DNA of 15,403 bases from the NCBI GenBank assembly GCA_903970295.1, contig CAJCHQ010000201.1:1-15403 (forward strand), in the 5' to 3' direction. The position numbers and the translations under genes were made by a program. Below are positions 6,842 to 12,986 of the stretch, in pieces; position 1 is the stretch's first letter, and each line of letters begins with the position of its first letter. The notes beneath the pieces are model-generated. The model was not told the DNA's origin, did not search any database, and was given only the letters and a program-made list of their open reading frames with translations. This DNA comes from Bryobacterales bacterium (lineage in GTDB: Bacteria; Cyanobacteriota; Vampirovibrionia; Obscuribacterales; Obscuribacteraceae).

Positions 6842-9352
6842 ATGGTCAAAAACATCTTTACAAGAGCCGTGAATGGTCTGGTCTGCGGATTTTTGTGTAT
6901 TTTGCTTTTGTCTCAAGAGAGCCTGGCACTTGGGGCGCGCCCGATCGGCACGGCTGCTAGTGACGCCAGTCAGATGGCTGAAATATTGGGGGTGAGACCG
7001 CAGTTCGAGCGACTCCTCGCCCTGAGTGCAAGCCATGACGCCACCACTGATCAGGAAGTCTTGATCTTAAAGAGTCAGATTCTGCAAAAGGTCACACTCG
7101 GATATCTCGAAGTACGGCGAGCAAGCGATAGGAATTGGCGCGAGCTGTCGTACAGCTATAACATCATGCGCCGAGCCCAACGGAAGCAGGATCTGATCAA
7201 TCAATGTTTCACTCTCGCCAACTTCACGCAACTTTCGGCACTATACACTTCGGAACCGTTTCTCAGGCTCGATGGAAATTTCAAGCCTTCGGCAATGTGT
7301 ACCACGACCGGCGGGGGGCTTGGTCTCACGTTGCCTATCCTGAACATCCTGCAGCAAAAAACCGCGAGAGTAAAGGGCACCACGCCACCGGAAGCGATGC
7401 ACGACATTATCGAAGCCGGCCCGGTAGATGCCAGCGGATTGCCACTATATGTCGATAAATTTCTCGACTCGGTGGCGACCGGAGCCACTGAAACGCGCCG
7501 CCAGGAAATGTTCGATTCGTGGAAGAAACGCTACGGAGTGGATATCACAAAGAAAGAAACGCTGTGTAGCCTGACAGACGACCACTCTAAAAGAACGATT
7601 GGCACTCTCAACGTTCGCATCTTACTACTCTGGTCATTGCACATGTACATTCTGGACATGGACAATTCGCTCCTTGTTTTGATGCGTCAAGTCAAATCTG
7701 CTGCGATCAATCAAAATTTTACCGCTAGCGATGCGAGTTTAGGCGCTCTTGGTCTTAACGCATGGGCAATCGACGCCGCTAAGCTCCTGAACATCCAGGG
7801 ACAAGTGGCTCGACTTGTTAGCTTGAACAAAAGTGCAAACCCTGACCCTAATGACTTACAAGCTAAGCAGCGAGTCGAAGTAGCAGTGCTCGAAAATGTT
7901 CTTACCGCTGCTCTGGAAGTTCGTGCGGCCGCGGATCAAGTCGATGCCGAAATCAATTACGCGTCAGATGTCGTGCTGGCAGATCTTTTGGCCCGGCGCG
8001 GCAAACAACTGCAGTTGAATTACGAAGTCAACTTTATTCAAGCCGGCACATTTGGCTCGGTGGCAGGACTACTCTATTTGAAAGGCGTGTCTAAGGTCGG
8101 CAATGAAATGTTCGTGATCAGCGGCGGCATCGGGACGTGCTTGTCGACTTTGGCTCTGCGCCTGATGCGCGGCGGCACCAGAGCAATCGATACCGGGCCT
8201 AATTCGCTGGGGGATGTTTTTGGCACCACGCAGCAAGGTGAATATCGATTTTCACCGCTGATAGCCACTTATTTGAACTCGCCTGCAGTTGATTCGAAAA
8301 GCGCCAGATCACGGAAACAAGAACTCGAAAAATATTGGACCGATCTAAAGGCCGTAACGGTCAAAATCGACAAGAAGCAAGTCAGAGACAATCTCGCTGC
8401 AATGCCCACGGCTCAGGCCGACACGATCAAGATAGTAACCAATCGGGTGGCGATGTTGCACCGTCTTCTGGTTGAAGTCGAATCGCTGGACACGGAGTTG
8501 CTCAATCTGTTGCAGGCAACGCAGACGGATATCGATGCCTCTTCAGTCCAGAATGCGCTGGCAGCTAATTCGAGTCTGACCCCACAGGCGGTGGAGGTCG
8601 CCAGCCTGATTGGTGTTCAATCCGCTGTCGGCCAGTTGTCACACAAAGAAGGACAATCAACTTCTGATTCGGCCACTCTCAGTCAGCGTTTATTTGTCGT
8701 GCGAAGAGTCTTCACTACGGCGCTCGATATTCGGACAGCTGTCGACGTCCTCGATTACCAGATTGCCTACGAGTATGATGCTCTGGGAAGAATGACCAGA
8801 GGACGCGATCAGGTCATTGCTTTTACGAATAACATCAATTTCTATCAGCTCAATATTCTCGCCATAATTATCGATGGTCCGCTGGGTTTAAGTGGCAATC
8901 CGCGTTGGGTGCGAGCGTCGAATATGCTCAATATCGTCTCTGGACTTGCCGTCGGCAGCCTGGCCGGTTTGACCGTACTGGAACAGCATGGTGGCAGCCG
9001 GCCGATTCCTGCCCACACAAATATGCTGGCCGAAACCCTGGGACTGTCGCCGCCAACTGAGTATCGATTCTCGCCTGAAATTTGGAAATTTATCAATTCC
9101 GTTCCTCCGGCTTCGATTGATGGTCGAACACGCGTCGAACAAGTGCGAGACGTTTGGAAAGAAGTAAAAGGTACCTACCCGAATGTGGACAAGCAATCAG
9201 TTCGCGAAAAGGTTTCGGTATACGGTCGGGCCCATACAAAACACTCTGAATCGATCAAGCTCGTCAAACGTCGGCTCAATATGCTCTACGACGTGCAAGG
9301 ATTGGTCGGCCTCTTCGATAACGGACTGGATGATCTGTTGCGCTCGGTATAG
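6842..9352 (+). CDS. Large exported protein made of three diverged ~270-aa repeats
   Basis: An 836-residue protein of no recognised family. A signal peptide (about 1-28; basic VKNIFTR, hydrophobic core, ESLALGA) implies export. The body holds three copies of one unit. Landmark LE/DVR..A.D occurs at 89, 358 and 628; landmark NFxQ at 127, 397 and 666; each unit ends with a leucine-rich acidic helix (LDMDNSLLVLM, LDTELLNLLQ, FDNGLDDLLRSV). EYRFSP is kept in copies 2 (467) and 3 (740). The period is 269-270 residues. Each unit has a long helix, then a glycine-rich, partly hydrophobic stretch (strongest in copies 2 and 3, possibly membrane-associated), then a charged helical tail. The start at 6842 is chosen because the signal peptide begins there, with GGAAAA upstream. 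It is divergent from the cNMP/PATAN regulator. Function unknown. Confidence 0.8.
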   Translation: MVKNIFTRAVNGLVCGFLCILLLSQESLALGARPIGTAASDASQMAEILGVRPQFERLLALSASHDATTDQEVLILKSQILQKVTLGYLEVRRASDRNWRELSYSYNIMRRAQRKQDLINQCFTLANFTQLSALYTSEPFLRLDGNFKPSAMCTTTGGGLGLTLPILNILQQKTARVKGTTPPEAMHDIIEAGPVDASGLPLYVDKFLDSVATGATETRRQEMFDSWKKRYGVDITKKETLCSLTDDHSKRTIGTLNVRILLLWSLHMYILDMDNSLLVLMRQVKSAAINQNFTASDASLGALGLNAWAIDAAKLLNIQGQVARLVSLNKSANPDPNDLQAKQRVEVAVLENVLTAALEVRAAADQVDAEINYASDVVLADLLARRGKQLQLNYEVNFIQAGTFGSVAGLLYLKGVSKVGNEMFVISGGIGTCLSTLALRLMRGGTRAIDTGPNSLGDVFGTTQQGEYRFSPLIATYLNSPAVDSKSARSRKQELEKYWTDLKAVTVKIDKKQVRDNLAAMPTAQADTIKIVTNRVAMLHRLLVEVESLDTELLNLLQATQTDIDASSVQNALAANSSLTPQAVEVASLIGVQSAVGQLSHKEGQSTSDSATLSQRLFVVRRVFTTALDIRTAVDVLDYQIAYEYDALGRMTRGRDQVIAFTNNINFYQLNILAIIIDGPLGLSGNPRWVRASNMLNIVSGLAVGSLAGLTVLEQHGGSRPIPAHTNMLAETLGLSPPTEYRFSPEIWKFINSVPPASIDGRTRVEQVRDVWKEVKGTYPNVDKQSVREKVSVYGRAHTKHSESIKLVKRRLNMLYDVQGLVGLFDNGLDDLLRSV

Positions 9353-9386
9353 CTTGGTACAGTCGATTTAGGTAAGCCGGTGCGAC

Positions 9387-9404
9387 TGCGACTGTTGAGT
9401 CGCA
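9387..9404 (+). terminator. Hairpin after the triple-repeat gene, no U tract
   Basis: TGCGACT-GTTG-AGTCGCA is a perfect 7-bp stem with a tetraloop, 34 nt past the stop codon. It is preceded by a direct repeat of TGCGAC. No T run follows, so if it ends transcription it is not a classical intrinsic terminator; it may instead protect the 3' end. Confidence 0.3.
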
Positions 9405-9643
9405 CACGACGAAAATGACTCAAATCGGCCGGTCCTGATTCGGACGTTCGGTTAAACACTGAGGCTGCTACCGCAGGACAGTTCCTTGCACCTCCAGCCA
9501 AAGTTGAGAACATGTATAATCCTGAAACCTTTGGACGCTGCGCCAGCAGTCGCATAAGCATCGACGATGACGAAAGGATTCAAGGCTATGTCAGAAAAAA
9601 TTGGTTTCGATAATTTCGTACCCGGTTCCCGTCGAGTTTTTTT

Positions 9644-9677
9644 GCCCGTCCGAAATCTGTACGGATTGTGGACGGGC
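9644..9677. repeat. Hairpin with 8-bp perfect stem, GCCCGTCC/GGACGGGC
   Basis: Arms GCCCGTCC (9644-9651) and GGACGGGC (9670-9677) are perfectly complementary, and the 18-nt loop contains a further AATC/GATT pair. Seven T's precede the stem on the plus strand, so it is not a terminator on the plus strand, and the minus strand would have A's after it. It is a candidate structured element in the leader of the DUF1264 gene or in a small transcript. Confidence 0.35.
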
Positions 9678-9879
9678 TTCGGACCCGCACGCGACTGTCG
9701 ACCTCCCAACACAATAGCGAAAATCTGACGCTTGACATCCCGCGCCCGGCCCACTTGGGGGCTTCCTATATAGAACCAGTATGAACCGAGCTAACTTTTA
9801 ATTAAACGCTATTTGCACATTTCAATATCGCTCGAATGATAAACTGGCGCCCGTATTTGGGTAATGTCAAGGAGGAGCG

Positions 9880-10482
9880 ATGATCAGAGCAATTCGAGCT
9901 GCGAGCAGCGTGGTCGTGGCCTTGAGCGCAGTTGTCCTGCCGGCAATGGCTGACGGGGAAATGAAATGCTCTGGCGGACCTCAGGATCTGAGTCAAACAC
10001 CACCGCATCAAATTGGTATGTACCTGGATGGATATCATAGCTATAGGTCTGAAAGTAAGTTGGGCGCCGATTCCCAACGACAGATTCGCACGGCTCACTT
10101 TTGTAAGCAAGTAAATCCAGACTTGTATCAGTGCCTGATTTACGACGGCAACGACAAAGATGCACGTGTGATCGGAGTCGAATACGTGATCACCGAAAAA
10201 CTCTATTTGACTTTGTCTGATACCGAAAAGAAATATTGGCATTCGCACGACGGTGAGGTCGATAGCGGACTGCTAATTCTTCCCGGCATGTCTAAAGAAA
10301 GCCAGAAACCAATTCTCTCTGCTCTCCGTTCAACCTATGGCAAGACATGGCAGACCTGGAATAATCTGGATGACAAAGTGCCTATCGGCGAACCTGCGCT
10401 GATGTGGAATCTTGATCCCAGCAAAATCAGCGAATTGACCAAGAAAAGCGTTTCGGCTCGAGAAGTGAATCCGACGTTTTAG
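9880..10482 (+). CDS. DUF1264 / oil-body-associated-protein (OBAP) family, exported
   Basis: A 200-residue protein. A signal peptide (about 1-24, ending PAMA) is followed by the DUF1264 domain over about 30-185. The family's core is plain: HFCKQVNPDLYQCLIYDG, then ARVIGVEYVITEKLYLTL, KYWHSHDGEVDSGLLILPG and STYGKTWQTWNN, then PIGEPALM. These match the conserved blocks of plant OBAP proteins (QCLIYD, IGVEYIISEKLF, WHSH.YEV.SGLL, YGKTWH.W). The biochemical role of the family is not established; in plants it is linked to oil bodies. The conserved HSH, Cys and acidic residues could bind a metal, which is my inference. A perfect AAGGAGG lies 5 nt before the ATG, so strong translation is expected. 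It converges on the TPR gene, with only 23 bp between the stops. Confidence 0.88.
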   Translation: MIRAIRAASSVVVALSAVVLPAMADGEMKCSGGPQDLSQTPPHQIGMYLDGYHSYRSESKLGADSQRQIRTAHFCKQVNPDLYQCLIYDGNDKDARVIGVEYVITEKLYLTLSDTEKKYWHSHDGEVDSGLLILPGMSKESQKPILSALRSTYGKTWQTWNNLDDKVPIGEPALMWNLDPSKISELTKKSVSAREVNPTF

Positions 10483-10505
10483 CTTAGAAGTGTCTGCCGA
10501 TGCGG

Positions 10506-11399
10506 CTAGTGGTCGCTTCGGAAAGGCATCTCTCCGAAAATTTGTCCGGCTGCGCTAGCCGAAGCTTCGCGGTCTTTTTGCGCCAGATCGTTCTTGCCCA
10601 TTTTCTGATAAAGCGCCGCTCTCTCTTGCAAGAGGTTGTTTGGTGTAATTGGTCCACCGACTACATCCCGCACACCTAAGTCTGTTCTCTCTTTGGTCAG
10701 GGCAATTGCACTACTTAAATCAGATAAAGCGGCATCATTTTGATTGAGTAGGACTTCGCTGCGGGCGCGATTTCTGAGCGCCCAAACACGATGGATTGAG
10801 CCTGCTTCTGCCATTTTCGCAGCCTGGTCACTATCTTTTTTCGCCAGCTCCGGCTGCTTCATCATCAAATAGCAGTGCGCTCTGTAATTGAGTATTTCCC
10901 AAGGATCGCATCCTCGAACGTGGTGATAATCAGGCTTGTCAAAGGCAAAATTTTTCAGCAGCAGTATGCGATCGTAATCAGATTTGGCAGCCTTATAATC
11001 CAGCATACGGCAACGAGCCATTCCTGCTAATTTCAAGGCATCAACGTACTTGGGGCACGCCTTGTCGATGCTCTCCAGGTCAGCCACTGCTTTCCGGTTA
11101 TTTTCTAAATCAAGATAAGCCAATCCACGACCATAGACAGCTAGCATAAAATGCGGATCTAAGTTCAACGCGAGTGTGTATTCGTTGATCGCGTCCTGAG
11201 ATTCAATCATCGACCGCAGACGTTCAGCCTTTTGAAAGTGAGCTTTAATCAAATTGACTTGCTCGGTACTGATTGCTGGTGCCGCGGGCGAAGCCTGCTT
11301 GTCTTTATCTTTTTTATCAGCCTCGGCGGGGATCAAAACTCCCGAGGTTAGGGCTCCCAACAAAAGCGCTGTGCCGAGGTATTTGCTAGATTTACTCAT
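10506..11399 (-). CDS. Exported TPR-repeat protein
   Basis: A 297-residue protein. A signal peptide (about 1-27; SKSSKYLGTALLLGALTSG, then IPAEA before a Lys/Asp-rich linker) precedes tetratricopeptide repeats from about residue 50 to the end. Readable units include AINEYTLALNLDPHFMLAVY, GRGLAYLDLENNRKAVADLE, NYRAHCYLMMKQPELAKKDS, and ALRNRARSEVLLNQNDAALS. TPR arrays are helical protein-protein adaptors, so it probably scaffolds an envelope complex; no enzymatic domain is present. The start at 11399 is chosen because the signal peptide begins there; a frame extended to 11456 adds 19 charged residues that would bury the signal. The Shine-Dalgarno is weak. A 12-bp palindrome lies 47 bp upstream of the start. 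Confidence 0.82.
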   Translation of the reverse strand: MSKSSKYLGTALLLGALTSGVLIPAEADKKDKDKQASPAAPAISTEQVNLIKAHFQKAERLRSMIESQDAINEYTLALNLDPHFMLAVYGRGLAYLDLENNRKAVADLESIDKACPKYVDALKLAGMARCRMLDYKAAKSDYDRILLLKNFAFDKPDYHHVRGCDPWEILNYRAHCYLMMKQPELAKKDSDQAAKMAEAGSIHRVWALRNRARSEVLLNQNDAALSDLSSAIALTKERTDLGVRDVVGGPITPNNLLQERAALYQKMGKNDLAQKDREASASAAGQIFGEMPFRSDH

Positions 11400-11446
11400 C
11401 ACTTCGTCTAATAATTCCTGCGGTCGGCAGCGCACGCGGAATTCGT

Positions 11447-11458
11447 CATTGCGCAATG
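11447..11458. promoter_or_regulatory. CATTGCGCAATG perfect palindrome upstream of TPR gene
   Basis: A 12-bp perfect palindrome upstream of the TPR gene, near a weak minus-strand promoter-like pair (TTGCCG, 16 nt, TATCAA). It could be an operator for a dimeric regulator. No known consensus is claimed. Confidence 0.3.
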
Positions 11459-11538
11459 CTTGATAGAGATAGTTCTGACCACGGCAAATTCTAAATCAAT
11501 ATTCCCGCTGAGACGAAATCTAGCCGGGCAAGAACAAA

Positions 11539-11579
11539 ATCGCTCCAGTAACGCAGTAAAACTGCGCTTCTGGAGCGAT
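11539..11579 (-). terminator. Intrinsic terminator of the Thr-rich protein gene
   Basis: A symmetric 41-nt hairpin: ATCGCTCCAG/CTGGAGCGAT outer stem (10 bp), a 3x3 internal loop, CGCAGT/ACTGCG inner stem (6 bp) and a 3-nt loop. On the minus strand it is followed by TTTTGTTCTTG. It lies 80 nt past the stop of the gene to its right and before the TPR gene, as expected for a terminator separating the two. Confidence 0.55.
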
Positions 11580-11658
11580 ACCGAGATGCTGTTGTGAGAC
11601 AGCTATTCGGTCATCCGACAGTCCTAAAACACGATCTCTATCGAAACCGAAGCTGCTA

Positions 11659-12291
11659 CTAGTCAACTTTGATTCCAATTTTGGCGCGCTTAGAATTGAT
11701 TTCGGAGATGTCCTTGGATAGATCGGCTTGAACTTCGCTGAATCTGCGTTCGATTCGTTTCGATGTTGAAGAGCTAAAGGTGCCATCGCTCTTTCGTTTT
11801 GTTTCCAACGATGCGATTTCAGCTAAGCCTTCGCGCAATTCTTTCACGTCGTGATTCGAAAGCTTGCCGTGAGCATAGGCTTCGGTGATTTGTGCTTCGA
11901 TTTTGGCTCGTCGGAAAGCACAGTCGTCAGAAGTGTAGACCAGCTGCCCGTTCACTAAAAGGAAATGAGCCGGGAGTGTGGTTGGTACGGATGTGAATGC
12001 GATCAGCGTTCCTGATGCATCGGTAGTTGCCAGAACTCTACCTGAAGTCTTTTCGATTACATACGTGCCGATCGGAACCGGCTGTCCGTTGACCATGTTC
12101 ACGGTCGTGTCGTACGGACCCACGACTGTGCCAGTGATCGGATTCACGACTACGTAGTCGCCAGCGGGAAGCGCGTATCCGACTGTCGTCGTCCGCACAG
12201 TAGTCGTAGTTGTCTCGGTGTCGGCCAAAGCGACGGATGCACTAGTCGCCATCGCCAGCGAGACTGCAAGCATCATTGCCAAACTTTTCAT
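11659..12291 (-). CDS. Exported Thr-rich protein with helical C-terminus, unknown function
   Basis: A 210-residue protein of no recognised family. A signal peptide (1-23, ending SVALA) precedes a threonine run (TETTTTTVRTTT, about 25-36). Residues about 38-125 are beta-rich with two similar blocks (LPAGDYVVVNPITGTVVGPY and VPIGTYVIEKTSGRVLATT), which look like a duplicated strand-turn-strand module; a third, looser block follows (LPAHFLLVNGQLVYT). The C-terminal 85 residues are charged and helical, including AYAHGKLSNHDVKELREGL, a pattern seen in many small periplasmic helical proteins. AGGAGG sits 7 nt before the ATG, so the start is secure. It is followed by a strong terminator-like hairpin and preceded by another, so it is probably monocistronic. 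Possibly an envelope structural protein, but this is a guess from composition only. Confidence 0.75.
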   Translation of the reverse strand: MKSLAMMLAVSLAMATSASVALADTETTTTTVRTTTVGYALPAGDYVVVNPITGTVVGPYDTTVNMVNGQPVPIGTYVIEKTSGRVLATTDASGTLIAFTSVPTTLPAHFLLVNGQLVYTSDDCAFRRAKIEAQITEAYAHGKLSNHDVKELREGLAEIASLETKRKSDGTFSSSTSKRIERRFSEVQADLSKDISEINSKRAKIGIKVD

Positions 12292-12299
12292 GTCAAGGT

Positions 12300-12329
12300 C
12301 CTCCTGGTATTACTGCCACCAGTCGTGGC
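12300..12329 (-). promoter_or_regulatory. Two mutually exclusive small hairpins before the Thr-rich gene
   Basis: In the leader of the Thr-rich gene, GCCAC/GTGGC (12329-12325 with 12319-12315) and CTGGT/ACCAG (12322-12318 with 12308-12304) share bases and cannot form together. The second reaches the last two bases of the AGGAGG ribosome site (CCTCCT at 12300-12305 on the plus strand). Stems are only 5 bp. Confidence 0.25.
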
Positions 12330-12385
12330 GATTTTACCCAGGACGCAAACCTTCCGGCAGAGTTCCCACGCTGGCTAAGGCAGCC

Positions 12386-12415
12386 AAAAAATCAAGCGGG
12401 CTGAGCATTCGCCCG
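12386..12415 (-). terminator. Intrinsic terminator of the 86-aa gene
   Basis: On the minus strand CGGGC-GAATGCTCA-GCCCG, then CTTGA and TTTTTT. It begins 10 nt after the stop codon of the 86-codon gene, which supports that gene being real and separately transcribed. Confidence 0.5.
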
Positions 12416-12424
12416 GATCGTCGA

Positions 12425-12685
12425 TTATCGGATGGGGCAAGACACTGGCGGCTGCGAAACAGTCATAGCATCCGAAGACTCCAAAAGTTCAGCTTGTACG
12501 GGAATTATAATATTCCCCCAGAATTCATCGATGAAGTGGACCAGGACGTTCCCGGAGTGATCGATCCTTTCTGTTACCGTATGTCCCGCATCACCTGCGG
12601 CTCGTGATTGAACGATGCGCGTCACCACGTCGACCGCTTGGACGTCATGCTTTAAGACAAGCAATTCACCTCTGTGCAGATTCAC
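12425..12685 (-). CDS. Small orphan protein, 86 aa, GTG start
   Basis: No family is recognised. The gene is supported by its setting. The GTG start at 12683-12685 has AAAGGAG 6 nt upstream, a promoter-like pair lies at 12726-12754, and a terminator-like hairpin follows the stop. The protein is soluble, without signal peptide, membrane segment or cysteine cluster (one Cys near the end). It begins MNLHRGELLVLKHDVQAVDV, suggesting a strand-helix start, and has a more hydrophobic middle (VLVHFIDEFWGNIIIPVQ). It might be a small regulator or stress protein; nothing in the sequence decides this. It lies between the Thr-rich gene and the divergent TPR gene. Confidence 0.6.
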   Translation of the reverse strand: MNLHRGELLVLKHDVQAVDVVTRIVQSRAAGDAGHTVTERIDHSGNVLVHFIDEFWGNIIIPVQAELLESSDAMTVSQPPVSCPIR

Positions 12686-12725
12686 TGTGGACTCCTTTCA
12701 TTTCAAACTCGGCACCGCCAGCCTA

Positions 12726-12754
12726 TATATCGATAGACAACGGTGTCGGGTCAA
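12726..12754 (-). promoter_or_regulatory. Candidate promoter of the 86-aa gene
   Basis: On the minus strand TTGACC (12754-12749) and GATATA (12731-12726) are separated by 17 nt; the overlapping TATATA (12729-12724) is an alternative -10 box with 19-nt spacing. The start would fall about 35 nt before the GTG codon. Confidence 0.4.
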
Positions 12755-12857
12755 GGTTCCGCAGATTCACAAAACTAGCACAACCTGACAGTGAATTAGC
12801 TACGAGCAGTTCGTGGATAAAGAGCTATCAGTGCCGACTGCGTACGGGAGGAACAAC

Positions 12858-12911
12858 ATGTGTCACCAGTGGTGGTGCTTAGATTGGCATTATCAAGAGG
12901 CTCGTCGGTAG
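12858..12911 (+). CDS. Possible 17-aa Trp-rich leader peptide
   Basis: An ATG preceded by GGGAGGA at 5-6 nt opens a 17-codon frame, MCHQWWCLDWHYQEARR, ending in TAG. Three of 17 residues are Trp, with two Cys and two His, an unlikely composition by chance. It lies about 75 nt before the TTG start of the exported TPR gene on the same strand. Downstream, AGGC and GGT can pair with ACC and GCCT before an ATTTTT stretch (about 12898-12940), a poor terminator-like fold with a 5-nt bulge. A leader-peptide attenuator is possible. Alternatively the CACCAGTGGTGG motif inside it is a DNA site and the frame is accidental. Confidence 0.35.
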   Translation: MCHQWWCLDWHYQEARR

Positions 12912-12986
12912 ATGATGAACCAAAGAACCGCCTAATTTTTGATCACAACCTGTATAACTGCAGGGACCTGTATTAGGAGTGAAACC

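Larger units (their letters stand above)
9353..9879. other. Non-coding region with two hairpins
   Basis: About 527 bp between two plus-strand genes. It contains the hairpins at 9387-9404 and 9644-9677, an isolated TATAAT at 9515-9520 without a suitable -35 box, and a TTGACA at 9732-9737 whose nearest TATATA (9767) is too far away for a normal promoter. A 46-codon frame (9588-9728, AAGG upstream of its ATG) is possible but unsupported. A 100-codon minus-strand frame at 9452-9754 lacks a ribosome site and is not called. Confidence 0.4.
12686..12986. other. Divergent intergenic region with leader-peptide candidate
   Basis: About 300 bp between the 86-aa gene and the TPR gene. It holds the minus-strand promoter candidate, the 17-codon plus-strand frame at 12858-12911, and a TATAAC at 12953-12958 that could be a -10 box close to the TPR gene though no -35 box fits. 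A 92-codon plus-strand frame covering 12604-12882 has no ribosome site and overlaps the supported minus-strand gene. Confidence 0.4.

Noticed and set aside
9452..9754. 100-codon minus-strand frame
   Set aside because: GTG start without ribosome site; Arg-rich and low complexity; crosses two hairpins; no recognisable domain.
9732..9772. TTGACA ... TATATA as a promoter for the DUF1264 gene
   Set aside because: The boxes are 29 nt apart, outside the usable range for sigma70 promoters.
11520..11786. 88-codon minus-strand frame
   Set aside because: It overlaps the end of the Thr-rich gene in another frame and runs through its terminator hairpin.
12604..12882. 92-codon plus-strand frame
   Set aside because: It overlaps the better-supported 86-aa gene and its promoter, and has a GTG start without ribosome site.
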